Assembly: GCA_000306725.1 (NCBI GenBank) | Contig: CP003083.1 | Coordinates: forward strand, 1,364,001-1,428,000 | Direction: 5' to 3' | DNA: 64,000 bases | Source: Methanolobus psychrophilus R15 | Lineage (GTDB): Archaea > Halobacteriota > Methanosarcinia > Methanosarcinales > Methanosarcinaceae | Shown here: piece by piece, positions 17,943 through 26,832 of the stretch | Layout of the letters: every line of letters starts with the position of its first letter | Numbering within the stretch: the stretch's first letter is position 1 | Notes under the pieces: generated by a model | Told to the model about the DNA's origin: nothing | Databases searched by the model: none | What the model saw: only the letters and a program-made list of their open reading frames with translations | Made by a program: the position numbers and the translations under genes

Positions 17943-18872
17943 ATGAAATTTAAGGGCCACCACATCATCTCAATGACATCTTTCTCGAAGGATATGATTG
18001 ACATTATCCTGGAGACAGCAGAAGGAATGGAGCCGATAGCTCTTGGAAAACAAAAGTCGGACCTGCTCAGTGGCAAGGTTCTGGCAGTGCTATTCTTTGA
18101 ACCAAGCACAAGAACCCGCATGTCATTTGAAACAGCCATGTATCGCCTGGGAGGAGATGTGCTTAACCTGGGATCCATAGATGCCAGTTCGATCGCCAAG
18201 GGCGAAACCCTTGCAGATACGATAAGGGTCGTGGACGGTTATGCAGATGCAATCGTGTTGCGCCATCCAAAAGAAGGAGCAGCATTACTTGCATCCGAGT
18301 TCTCTACTGTGCCTATACTGAATGCAGGAGATGGCGCAGGTCACCATCCCACACAAACTCTCCTGGACCTCTATACCATAAAAAGGGAAAGTCACCTTGA
18401 GGGATTGAGAATAGCACTTGCAGGGGACCTGAAATATGGCAGGACAGTGCATTCCCTGTGTTACGCGCTGTCCCTGTATGGTGCAGATATCACCCTGATA
18501 TCGCCAATGGAGCTTAGAATGCCTGAAGAGATAATAAAGGACCTTGAAAAAAGGGGTGCAAAGGTCACCGAGACAAACTCCATAGAAAATGCCATTAACG
18601 AGGTTGATGTGCTATACATGACCCGCATACAAAAGGAGAGGTTCCTTGACCCGACAGAATACGAGAGAGTAGCTAACAAGTTAAAGATCACACCGGAACT
18701 CCTGACAAATGTCAAATCTGAGCTTAAGATATTACATCCGCTTCCCAGGGTAAACGAAATACATACCGGAGTGGATGAAACGGCGCATGCATGCTACTTC
18801 AGGCAGGCCTTCTACGGTGTGCCGGTAAGAATGGCGCTGCTTGCACTTGTGCTGGGGGCAATAGAAGTATGA
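17943..18872 (+). CDS. pyrB: Aspartate carbamoyltransferase catalytic subunit
   Basis: A 309-residue ATCase catalytic chain that condenses carbamoyl phosphate and aspartate in pyrimidine synthesis. Carbamoyl-phosphate motif F-E-P-S-T-R-T-R near residue 50, HPTQTLLDLYT in the middle and HPLPRVNEI near the C-terminus are all present. Overlaps the regulatory-chain gene by 4 bases (ATGA), the standard archaeal pyrBI arrangement. Confidence 0.97.
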   Translation: MKFKGHHIISMTSFSKDMIDIILETAEGMEPIALGKQKSDLLSGKVLAVLFFEPSTRTRMSFETAMYRLGGDVLNLGSIDASSIAKGETLADTIRVVDGYADAIVLRHPKEGAALLASEFSTVPILNAGDGAGHHPTQTLLDLYTIKRESHLEGLRIALAGDLKYGRTVHSLCYALSLYGADITLISPMELRMPEEIIKDLEKRGAKVTETNSIENAINEVDVLYMTRIQKERFLDPTEYERVANKLKITPELLTNVKSELKILHPLPRVNEIHTGVDETAHACYFRQAFYGVPVRMALLALVLGAIEV

Positions 18873-19333
18873 ACGAAGAGCAGGAACTCAGGGTCAAGAG
18901 GATAGAAAATGGTACCGTGATAGACCATATCACTGCGGGCCAGGCCCTTAATGTGTTAAAGATACTCGGAATCCCGGACTCTTCACAAGGGGTTGTGAGT
19001 GTGCTTCTTAACTCTCCGGGAAAGTTTGGGATAAAAGATGTTGTCAAGATCGAGAAACGGGAGCTGAACGTCCGTGAGGTGGACAGGATAGCACTAATAG
19101 CACCCAATGCAACTATCAATATCATCCGGAATTTCAACGTGTCCCAGAAAAAGAAGGTTCATATTCCCATTTTTGTCGAAGGTGTCGTCCGGTGTGTGAA
19201 TCCGAATTGTATCTCCAACAGTAACGAACCTGTCACATCAAAGTTCAATGTTTCTGTAGATGGATGTTTACGGCTAAGATGCACATATTGCGGTAGATTC
19301 ATTTCTGAAGATATTGCAAAGCATTTACTATGA
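18869..19333 (+). CDS. pyrI: Aspartate carbamoyltransferase regulatory subunit
   Basis: A 154-residue regulatory chain. I use ATG 18869, which overlaps the pyrB stop, although the frame is open further upstream inside pyrB. The N-terminal allosteric domain (KRIENGTVIDHITAG, then VSVLLNSPGK) binds nucleotides; the C-terminal zinc domain shows C-V-N-P-N-C and C-T-Y-C, the four Cys that hold Zn and contact PyrB. Usual length. Confidence 0.96.
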   Translation: MNEEQELRVKRIENGTVIDHITAGQALNVLKILGIPDSSQGVVSVLLNSPGKFGIKDVVKIEKRELNVREVDRIALIAPNATINIIRNFNVSQKKKVHIPIFVEGVVRCVNPNCISNSNEPVTSKFNVSVDGCLRLRCTYCGRFISEDIAKHLL

Positions 19334-19578
19334 ATTGTGATAATAAATAAAAAAGAACATAAGAGATAGCCAACAGATATAGCACCCTGAGGTGGAGATG
19401 GATACTATAATAGAAGATATATTATAACAAATATATAATATATGCGGCTATAAATAAGGAGTTATCATTCACTTTTATGACCACATAGTAAAATATCTAT
19501 GCCCTGTTTGGCCACAAAATGCATGTAAGAATACAACATGTGCAAAAATAAGGTTAAAACAATGGAAGCCGATGAGTA

Positions 19579-20370
19579 TTATAACCCAAGGATGTCTTCC
19601 ATTGTATAAAGACCAGGTTTTGCACGGGCGATCCACATAGCGGCTTTTACTGCACCGCCTGCAAATGCCTGGCGGGAATGAGCCTGGTGTTTTATCTCGA
19701 TCCTTTCACCGTCGCCTGCGAAAAGCACTGTGTGGTCCCCTATTATATCCCCGCCGCGCACAGCGTGAATACCAATCTCCCTGCCCCTTGGGGCCAGTCC
19801 CTCACGGCCGCAGACATATTCCTTGCCGCCAAGGGCCTCACTGATAATGTCAGCAGCCTTTTTTGCAGTGCCGCTTGGAGCATCTTTCTTCTGATTGTGA
19901 TGGGCTTCGATGATCTCGACATCCATCTCACCAAGATACCTGGCAGCTTCCCTGAGCACCTTGAAGAAGACGTTGACACCCACGGAATAGTTAGGGGATA
20001 TTATCCCTGCCACATTGTTTTTTAGGATGGCAGCCTCAATAATTGCTTTCTGGTCATCGGTAAAGCCGGTGGTACCAATGACAAGATTTACACCGCAATT
20101 TGCCCCCTTTGGGGCGTTTACAACAGTTGCCCCTGCAATTGTGAAATCAACCAGCACATTAGTACCTGATGACTTTAGTACGGACTCTATATCCTTTATG
20201 TCAGAGATTGGAACATTAAGAGTACCTAACTGGGCAACCTCTCCCACATCCAGTCCTATATTCACAAGGTCAAATGCTGCTGAAAGCCTGGCACCTTCTA
20301 CTTTGAGGATGTTGGAGATGATGAGTTTACCCATCTTTCCTGATGCGCCTGTAACTGCTATATTGATCAT
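19579..20370 (-). CDS. dapB: 4-hydroxy-tetrahydrodipicolinate reductase
   Basis: A 263-residue NAD(P)H-dependent reductase of lysine/diaminopimelate synthesis. Rossmann motif AVTGASGKMGK at the start, DFTIAGATV, GTTGFT and the catalytic E-A-H-H-N-Q-K-K-D-A-P-S-G-T-A block are visible. ATG 20370 overlaps the dapA stop (ATGA), so I prefer it to the GTG 9 bases upstream. Last gene of rps17e-dapA-dapB. The 245-bp gap up to pyrI (19334-19578) is AT-rich and shows no gene. Confidence 0.96.
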   Translation of the reverse strand: MINIAVTGASGKMGKLIISNILKVEGARLSAAFDLVNIGLDVGEVAQLGTLNVPISDIKDIESVLKSSGTNVLVDFTIAGATVVNAPKGANCGVNLVIGTTGFTDDQKAIIEAAILKNNVAGIISPNYSVGVNVFFKVLREAARYLGEMDVEIIEAHHNQKKDAPSGTAKKAADIISEALGGKEYVCGREGLAPRGREIGIHAVRGGDIIGDHTVLFAGDGERIEIKHQAHSRQAFAGGAVKAAMWIARAKPGLYTMEDILGL

Positions 20371-21242
20371 GCTATACACCCGAGTTCACGAAGTACGTTT
20401 TTCAGGATCATGTCATTCCCTTCGCTTAGTTGCGCCAGCGGCAGCCTTAGATCCCCTCTTGCAAGACCCATGAGTTCCACAGCACGCTTAACAGGGATAG
20501 GATTTGTCTCTGAGAACAGGGCACGTGTGAGTGGCGCCATCCTGAAGTGCATTTCCCTTGCAGTCTTCAGATCGCCCTTGCGGGCTGCTTCCACGAGCTT
20601 TACCATCATCCCCGGAACAACGTTCGCGACCACCGAGATAACACCGACACCGCCAAGAGATATAATTGGCAGTGTCAGACCATCCTCGCCGGAAAGGACT
20701 TCAAAGTCCTCATCCGCAGTCAGCTCAAGGATACGAGAAACCTTCTCGACACTTCCGCTTGCTTCCTTGACAGCTACGATGTTGCCCACCTTTGCAAGTT
20801 CGGCTATGATCTCTGCCGAAACATCCTGTCCGGTGCGGGAGGGTACATTATACAGAATGATAGGAATATCAGCGGAATCCGCAATAGTCTTAAAATGAGC
20901 AAGAAGCCCTGCTTTATTGGACTTGTTGTAATAGGGGGAGATTACAAGAGCCGCATCGGCCCCTGCATCTGCCGCATGCCTTGTCAGTTCGACAGCTTCG
21001 ACCGTGTTGTTGGAACCCGTGCCGGCGATTACCGGGACATTGGCGCAATCCATGGAAAGGTTAATGAGCTGTTTATGCTCCGCCATCGCGAGGGTTGCCG
21101 ACTCGCCAGTTGTGCCACAGGCCACAATACCTGAAACACCGCCTTCTTCAACAAATGTGACAATCTTCCGGAAACTTTCGGAGTCAATTGTATTGTCCTT
21201 TGAGAATGGGGTTACAAGCGCAGGTAAAACTCCTTCGAACAT
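20367..21242 (-). CDS. dapA: 4-hydroxy-tetrahydrodipicolinate synthase
   Basis: Schiff-base class I aldolase-fold enzyme condensing pyruvate and aspartate semialdehyde. MFEGVLPALVTPF start, CGTTGESATL, YNVPSRTGQD and the lysine-bearing VAVKEASG are DapA hallmarks. The start at ATG 21242 fits homologues better than the ATG at 21257, which adds five residues. Lies 20 bp after rps17e in the same operon. Confidence 0.96.
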   Translation of the reverse strand: MFEGVLPALVTPFSKDNTIDSESFRKIVTFVEEGGVSGIVACGTTGESATLAMAEHKQLINLSMDCANVPVIAGTGSNNTVEAVELTRHAADAGADAALVISPYYNKSNKAGLLAHFKTIADSADIPIILYNVPSRTGQDVSAEIIAELAKVGNIVAVKEASGSVEKVSRILELTADEDFEVLSGEDGLTLPIISLGGVGVISVVANVVPGMMVKLVEAARKGDLKTAREMHFRMAPLTRALFSETNPIPVKRAVELMGLARGDLRLPLAQLSEGNDMILKNVLRELGCIA

Positions 21243-21261
21243 GGGACATCCCTTCAAAGGA

Positions 21262-21456
21262 TTACTCTTTGGGCTTGTGTGTGATCTTTCTTGTCACGTA
21301 ACCTGCAACACGGTTCCTGATAACTTTACTCTCTATGGTGGTGTACTTTGTTACAAGGAGCTTGTTTGCGTCAAAGTCCCCTGTAAAGGAGTCGCTATAC
21401 TTGTCAACTAAGCGTAGTGAGATAGTCTTGATGTTGTTCTGTCTAATATTTCCCAT
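21262..21456 (-). CDS. rps17e: 30S ribosomal protein S17e
   Basis: A 64-residue archaeal/eukaryotic-type ribosomal protein. [32 protein letters not shown] and [15 protein letters not shown] match S17e along the whole length. It heads the operon with dapA and dapB, an arrangement seen in other methanogens (from memory). Confidence 0.95.
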   Translation of the reverse strand: MGNIRQNNIKTISLRLVDKYSDSFTGDFDANKLLVTKYTTIESKVIRNRVAGYVTRKITHKPKE

Positions 21457-21577
21457 GATGATTCTCCATTGATATGTAATAAGACTGTAAACTTTATGAC
21501 AATAAGTTGTAACGGCTTATAATAAATACCCTTACATTTATATCTTTTGGATTGCCGGAATAGACCTTCAACCTTAA

Positions 21578-21865
21578 TTAAATGTCGGTCTTGCCAAGCA
21601 GCCGGTCCGTAGTACCTGCATCCCTGAATACTTTTTCCCTGATGCCCTTGCGGTTTATGAAAAGCCCGATAAAGACTACAAGAAGCCCCGGATTCGGGAA
21701 CATGGAAGTAAGCAGGACACCGAGGAGCACAACAGTTGAGGCTATAAGCCCCTTAAAGGCTCCTTTACGATACGAAGCCAGACCCGTGCGCCTGTAGATG
21801 CGGATATCGCGCAGGGTGAGGAAAAGGACAACAATATAAGCTGACATTGCGATATATAGATACAT
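21578..21865 (-). CDS. Small multi-pass membrane protein
   Basis: A 95-residue protein with three hydrophobic segments (about 2-16, 37-53 and 57-71) and a basic loop IRIYRRTGLASYRKG. No family recognised. It is upstream of rps17e on the same strand with 121 bp between. The ATG follows a GGTGA ribosome site (minus strand, just upstream of 21865). Confidence 0.6.
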   Translation of the reverse strand: MYLYIAMSAYIVVLFLTLRDIRIYRRTGLASYRKGAFKGLIASTVVLLGVLLTSMFPNPGLLVVFIGLFINRKGIREKVFRDAGTTDRLLGKTDI

Positions 21866-21974
21866 TCTTCACCTGATGATTAATTCAATCGGTAGATTCC
21901 AGTACCTTTAGGGAATACTTTCATTGCGCTACCAATAGCTTAATAAAAGTACTTATTATATAAAAATAATCTCA

Positions 21975-23063
21975 ATGAACAGGTCACCGCACAGCAGGAT
22001 AACGATGCATGTGGATATGGACAGTTTTTATTCTTCCGTTGAGGTAAGGGAGCAGCCTGAACTTAAGGGTTTGCCTGTGGTCGTAGGCTCCGATCCAAAA
22101 GGAGGGAAAGGAAGAGGAGTTGTCAGCACCTGTTCATATGAAGCCCGAAAATTCGGAATCCATTCAGCAATGCCCATATCCAGAGCCTACAGGCTCTGCC
22201 CTGGGGCCATCTACCTGCCTGTTAATATGAGTCTTTACAAAGAAACATCGGACAACATAATGGAAATACTGCGTATATTTGCAGACAGGTTCCAGCAGGT
22301 CAGCGTTGATGAGGCCTACCTGGATGTAGGGGACAGCATAGAGGATTACCTGTCAGCTACCCTGCTTGCGCGAAAAATCAAGTGCGAGGTGCTTTCTAAG
22401 CAGGGCCTGACCTGTTCTATTGGGGTCGCACCCAATAAGGTCATTGCCAAAATAGCTTCCGATATCAACAAGCCCGACGGACTGACGGTTGTAAGACCTG
22501 AGGAAACAGAAAGTTTCCTCCATCCCCTTTGCGTGTCCAGAATACCCGGGATTGGAAAAAAGACGCAACCATTATTGAAAGAGATTGGTATAGACACGAT
22601 AGGACAGCTTGCAACAGCTGATGTGCAGCTCCTGATATCACGTTTCGGGAAATATGGCCTTGTAATGCACCAGCTTGCAAACGGCATTGATCCCAGGCAA
22701 GTAAAAGAGAAGGAAGAGGTAAAGTCCATCAGTACAGAGGATACCTTTGACGAAGACATTTCCGATCCTGGACTAATAAAAAGCGTGTTCTGTGAGCTTG
22801 CTGAGAAAGTGCATACCGAACTTACAAAAAAGAAGTTTCGCTTCAGGACGGTTGGCATAAGGGTCCGCTTTGATGATTTCAGGACCTATACAAGAGCTAA
22901 GACCCTGCATGCAGCAACGACCGATAAGATGTCAATAACAAAAGTGGCTGTTGAGCTGATGGAAGAGTTCATGGGCCGTGGCAGGTTCAGGTTGCTTGGG
23001 GTGGGGGTCAGCAAACTCGAAAAAATCGATGAGAGGCAGACATTCCTGAGCGATTTTTTATGA
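21975..23063 (+). CDS. dinB: DNA polymerase IV (Y family)
   Basis: A 362-residue translesion polymerase. Palm motifs MHVDMDSFYSSVE and VSVDEAYLD carry the metal-binding acidic residues; YEARKFGIHSAMP and CSIGVAPNKVIAKIASD are family blocks; RIPGIGKKT is the HhH of the thumb, and a little-finger domain follows. Ends at residue 362 without an obvious PIP-like tail, although QTFLSDFL at the very end resembles a PCNA-binding peptide. Confidence 0.95.
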   Translation: MNRSPHSRITMHVDMDSFYSSVEVREQPELKGLPVVVGSDPKGGKGRGVVSTCSYEARKFGIHSAMPISRAYRLCPGAIYLPVNMSLYKETSDNIMEILRIFADRFQQVSVDEAYLDVGDSIEDYLSATLLARKIKCEVLSKQGLTCSIGVAPNKVIAKIASDINKPDGLTVVRPEETESFLHPLCVSRIPGIGKKTQPLLKEIGIDTIGQLATADVQLLISRFGKYGLVMHQLANGIDPRQVKEKEEVKSISTEDTFDEDISDPGLIKSVFCELAEKVHTELTKKKFRFRTVGIRVRFDDFRTYTRAKTLHAATTDKMSITKVAVELMEEFMGRGRFRLLGVGVSKLEKIDERQTFLSDFL

Positions 23064-23253
23064 CGCGGGGCAACTGCGGATTGAAAGCCTAAAACGGCAG
23101 CCATATTTGGGCTTATTTAAAAAATATAATTAATATAAAATATGCAGTACCAGCAAAAAGTCTTGTGCAGACATAGATTTTTATTCTTAAGATATCTATT
23201 TTCAGCTTAAATGTATCGATAGATACAGCCCATAGTTCAGAGGGAAATACCTG

Positions 23254-25170
23254 ATGAAAAATAAAGCCAAAAACTACCAGAACAAATGCAAAAGCAGACC
23301 AAGGACACTCGGGCCTGTCTCACGTCTTGAAGAACATGTGAATCCGGAATGGTGGAAAAAGATATTCAATTCCCTTTACCTGAAAACAGATGCAGATATA
23401 GTGGATGATGCCTCCATCACCAGGCAGGAGATAGACACTTTTCACAACATTCTCAAACTAACGCCTGAGAGTCACGTGCTTGACCTGTGCTGCGGGCAGG
23501 GAAGGCATACACTGGAACTTGCAAGAAGAGGGGTCAAGAATGTGGAAGGGCTGGACAGGTCCCACTATCTTATCCAGAGGGCAAAGGCATCTGCAAAAAA
23601 AGAGGGACTGAATGCTAAGTTCAGGGAAGGCGACGCCAGGAAAACCCCCTATGTAACGGATAATTTCGATGCGGTCATGCTTCTGGGAAACAGTTTTGGT
23701 TATTTTGAGACAGCTGAAGAAGACCTGAGAGTATTAAAAGAAGTCAAGCGGATACTCAAGCCCTGGGGTAAGATCCTGCTTGATGTGGCAGATGGTTCTT
23801 ACCTTAAGGAGAATTACCAGCCAAGGTCCTGGGAATGGATCGATAAGCACAATTTTGTGTGCAGGGAGCGGTCCATATCCATCGACGGTCAGAAGCTTAT
23901 ATCAAGAGAGGTTATCGTCAACGAAACCTCGGGTGTTATTGCAGATCAGTTCTACGCAGAGCGACTTTATACTAACGAAGGCCTCATTGAACTTCTGAAG
24001 GAGGCAGGATTCACAGATATAGAGATAGTGGACTCCATTAAGTCCGAGACCCTCCGCAACCAAGACCTGGGAATGATGGAAAGGCGCATATTCGTAACTG
24101 CATCTATCAAGAAGGAATGGACACCTAAGAAGAAGAAGATAAAAGATGTTGAAAAGAACGTAGTGGTCGTTTTCGGAGATCCCAAGAAGAGAGATGAACT
24201 AAAACCCTGTGGCGTCTTTGATGATGACGACCTGTATACCATTGATCAGCTGAAAGGCAGTATCCAGCCAGCCGAAGGTTACTCTTTCAAATACCTGAAC
24301 AACCACGATACGCTCATCCCTGACCTTGCAAAGCTCAAAGGCAAGGTAGATTTCGTATTCAATCTGTGTGACGAGGGTTACAGCAACGATCCCAGAAGGG
24401 AACTACATGTACCCGCACTGCTGGAGATGCTGGGTATCCCCTACACCGGATCAGGGCCTCAATGTCTTGCATTCTGTTATGATAAGGCACTTGTCAGGGG
24501 AATTGCAAAGGATCTGGGAGTGCCGGTGCCTGAAGGTATAATCGTAAAGGCGGAGGACAGCATGTTTGAGCTGCCACTGGGCTTTCCGGTTATTGTAAAA
24601 CCCAACTTTGGCGATTCGAGTTTCGGACTTAACCAGCGCAGCGTATGTAACAGCTATGATGAAGTTGTCAGGGCCATCTACGACATAAGAGAGGGTCTGG
24701 GATACGATAAACCGATACTCATTGAAGAGTTCCTGACAGGAAAGGACCTGAGCATAGGTATCATCGGCAACCCTCCTGAGAACTACACAGTCCTTCCTAT
24801 CATTCAGGAGGACTACTCCGAGCTTCCAGAGGACCTGCCAAAGGTGTGCGGATATGAGGCAAAGTGGATACCGGAATCGCCATACTGGAAAATAAAATCT
24901 GTTTCTGCGGACCTGCCACGGGACATAGAAGAAAAGATCATAGAGTGCAGCCTGAAGCTTATCAACCGGCTTGAATGCAGGGATTACACCCGCCTTGACT
25001 GGAGACTTGATGCCGCAGGCAACCCTAAGCTTCTGGAAGTGAACCCAAATCCCGGCTGGTGCTGGGACGGCCACCTGGCTAAAATGGCAAAGCTTGCTGG
25101 CATGTCATACGAAGAGATGCTGGGGCATATACTTAAGAGCGCGGATGAGAGGATTTCTGCACAGAAATGA
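23254..25170 (+). CDS. SAM methyltransferase fused to D-Ala-D-Ala ligase-like ATP-grasp enzyme
   Basis: A 638-residue two-domain protein. Residues about 35-290 are a class I methyltransferase: SAM motif VLDLCCGQGRHTLELA near residue 72, LDVADGSY and a C-terminal EAGFTDIEIVDS. After a Lys-rich linker (about 290-305) comes an ATP-grasp ligase: FNLCDEGYSNDP..HVPALLEMLGIPYTGSGP, VIVKPNFGDSSFG for ATP and E-V-N-P-N-P-G-W for Mg, as in D-Ala-D-Ala ligases. Archaea lack murein, so the ligase likely makes another peptide-like bond. It stands alone with 190 and 252 bp gaps; the downstream gap 25171-25422 shows no gene. Confidence 0.85.
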   Translation: MKNKAKNYQNKCKSRPRTLGPVSRLEEHVNPEWWKKIFNSLYLKTDADIVDDASITRQEIDTFHNILKLTPESHVLDLCCGQGRHTLELARRGVKNVEGLDRSHYLIQRAKASAKKEGLNAKFREGDARKTPYVTDNFDAVMLLGNSFGYFETAEEDLRVLKEVKRILKPWGKILLDVADGSYLKENYQPRSWEWIDKHNFVCRERSISIDGQKLISREVIVNETSGVIADQFYAERLYTNEGLIELLKEAGFTDIEIVDSIKSETLRNQDLGMMERRIFVTASIKKEWTPKKKKIKDVEKNVVVVFGDPKKRDELKPCGVFDDDDLYTIDQLKGSIQPAEGYSFKYLNNHDTLIPDLAKLKGKVDFVFNLCDEGYSNDPRRELHVPALLEMLGIPYTGSGPQCLAFCYDKALVRGIAKDLGVPVPEGIIVKAEDSMFELPLGFPVIVKPNFGDSSFGLNQRSVCNSYDEVVRAIYDIREGLGYDKPILIEEFLTGKDLSIGIIGNPPENYTVLPIIQEDYSELPEDLPKVCGYEAKWIPESPYWKIKSVSADLPRDIEEKIIECSLKLINRLECRDYTRLDWRLDAAGNPKLLEVNPNPGWCWDGHLAKMAKLAGMSYEEMLGHILKSADERISAQK

Positions 25171-25422
25171 GCAGTCCAAGATAGTGATGTAGCAGAACGC
25201 CACAAAAGAACATTTTATTCATGTGGGGACAATAAATCATACGCTAGTGTTTTGTCAGGAGAGGCCGTTGAAGTGTATTATCATCATAATTAGCACTTTT
25301 GCACAGATAAGAAAAGTATAATAAGAGGAAGAGATATAAGTAATATAGTTCTGAACATAGCCTGCTCTGTATACCTGGTTTGTCGTGTGATCAGAACAAA
25401 AAGAATTGGTGGTAGATACACT

Positions 25423-26472
25423 ATGATTAAAAAAACACTACTAGTACTTGTAGTATTGTCCCTGCTCCTTGCAGGAACTGCGAGTGCATCTGATATTGGC
25501 ACCGTGCCTCCAAGCATGGGCCCTATGACTATGTCGATGTCCCTGGCTTCCGCTACATCTGAAAATGTAGTTGATAACGGTGACGGGACTTTCACATACA
25601 CACAGACTATTGACCAATACAGTACCGCTCCTCACTACACAGCACCTCCCAATGGAGGCGGATTTGGAATTTACAGCTGGTACGATGAGGATTATGGCTG
25701 GAAACACACTTTTGATAAGTGCGGTGAACCTAACCTGACCATATACTCTGTGGAACTTGAGATACGTGCCTGGGATGTGGATGCTGAACCATACCACGGA
25801 TTGGATGGCGAATATGATCATATTACGGCTGATGGGGTAGACCTCGATCCAGTGTACCTTCAGGGAAATGATGGACAGTGGTCCCTAACAACCTTTGATG
25901 TCAACCCTGCTCTGCTGATGGATGACTGCGCCCTTAACATCTGGATAGATATAGACATGTACCATGACTCAGACTACTGGGCAACTGAACTTGATTACAG
26001 CAAACTTATCGTCACCTATACCCTTGATGGCTCTAACAGGGTACCATATGAGCCTGTAGTGGAGAAAACACCTTCAGGATGCGTCGCCACAACAGATGAT
26101 CTCATAGCTATGGTAACAGGCCCAAACCCTTCAGACCCTGATGAAGACAATGTGACCTACACTTACAGATGGTTTGTCGACATCGGCACAGGCGGATTCC
26201 TGGATGATGAATTCGCAAAGGGCATTGACCATACCGGTAATAACGTACCTGCAGCTGACACTGAGGTCGGAGAGATCTGGATGGTCAGGATCACACCGGT
26301 TGATGAACATGGAGCACGTGGACCATTCGTAGAAGTGGTATTCAATGAGATAGTCGAAGACTGCCCCACTGGTGGCAGCAACGGAGAGATTCCGGAGTTC
26401 CCGACTGTGATGCTGCCAATGGCTGCAATCATAGGACTGGCACTGATATTCCAGAACCGCAGGAAAGAGTAA
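25423..26472 (+). CDS. PEF-CTERM surface protein
   Basis: A 349-residue secreted protein from ATG 25423 (the frame is open 12 codons upstream). Signal peptide MIKKTLLVLVVLSLLLAGTASA; then a beta-rich domain with a Cys-Gly-Glu segment; from about 215 an Ig/fibronectin-like domain (VEKTPSGCVATTDDL). The C-terminus I-P-E-F-P-T-V followed by a hydrophobic helix and N-R-R-K-E is the PEF-CTERM archaeal sorting signal, which is processed by an archaeosortase and anchors proteins to the cell surface. Two isolated Cys may form disulfides. Monocistronic. Confidence 0.85.
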   Translation: MIKKTLLVLVVLSLLLAGTASASDIGTVPPSMGPMTMSMSLASATSENVVDNGDGTFTYTQTIDQYSTAPHYTAPPNGGGFGIYSWYDEDYGWKHTFDKCGEPNLTIYSVELEIRAWDVDAEPYHGLDGEYDHITADGVDLDPVYLQGNDGQWSLTTFDVNPALLMDDCALNIWIDIDMYHDSDYWATELDYSKLIVTYTLDGSNRVPYEPVVEKTPSGCVATTDDLIAMVTGPNPSDPDEDNVTYTYRWFVDIGTGGFLDDEFAKGIDHTGNNVPAADTEVGEIWMVRITPVDEHGARGPFVEVVFNEIVEDCPTGGSNGEIPEFPTVMLPMAAIIGLALIFQNRRKE

Positions 26473-26492
26473 GTTATGACTTACTCTCTCCT

Positions 26493-26687
26493 TTAACTTT
26501 TTTTCTCATTAACCGGTCTCAGGAGAGTCTGCCTGTCCTTTGCTGCGCTGAAAACCCCAAGCTCTATGCGTGCTGCTGCAGCGTAGACATGTCCTCCGCC
26601 AGCCTCCTCTCCAAAGGCACGTTTCATGACATCTTCCAGGTTAATACGGATGTCATTGCTTCTGCCGGAGATGAATCTCAATGGCAA
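26493..26687 (-). pseudogene. DHHA1 domain remnant of a DHH phosphoesterase
   Basis: A 64-codon frame reads LRFISGRSNDIRINLEDVMKR and G-G-G-H-V-Y-A-A-A-A-R-I, the C-terminal DHHA1 substrate-binding part of DHH-family exonucleases/phosphoesterases. An in-frame stop (TAA) lies just upstream and the DHH catalytic domain is missing. It is a 5'-truncated fragment, not a working enzyme, wedged between the PEF-CTERM and GpgS-like genes. Confidence 0.65.
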
Positions 26688-26832
26688 TTATTTGGGCATT
26701 CTCTGGAATAAAGTTAGTCCATCATTTTTTAGAAGGGTTTATTTAAGTAGGAGTCGGAGCAAAAACTAATTGAATTGATGCTGGCTATCGGCGCAAACCT
26801 AAAATCAGTCAAAAAAACACACGGTGAATAAC

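Noticed and set aside
26493-26687. A small functional DHHA1 protein
   Set aside because: An in-frame stop lies directly upstream, only a non-ATG start is available and the catalytic domain is missing; better called a remnant.
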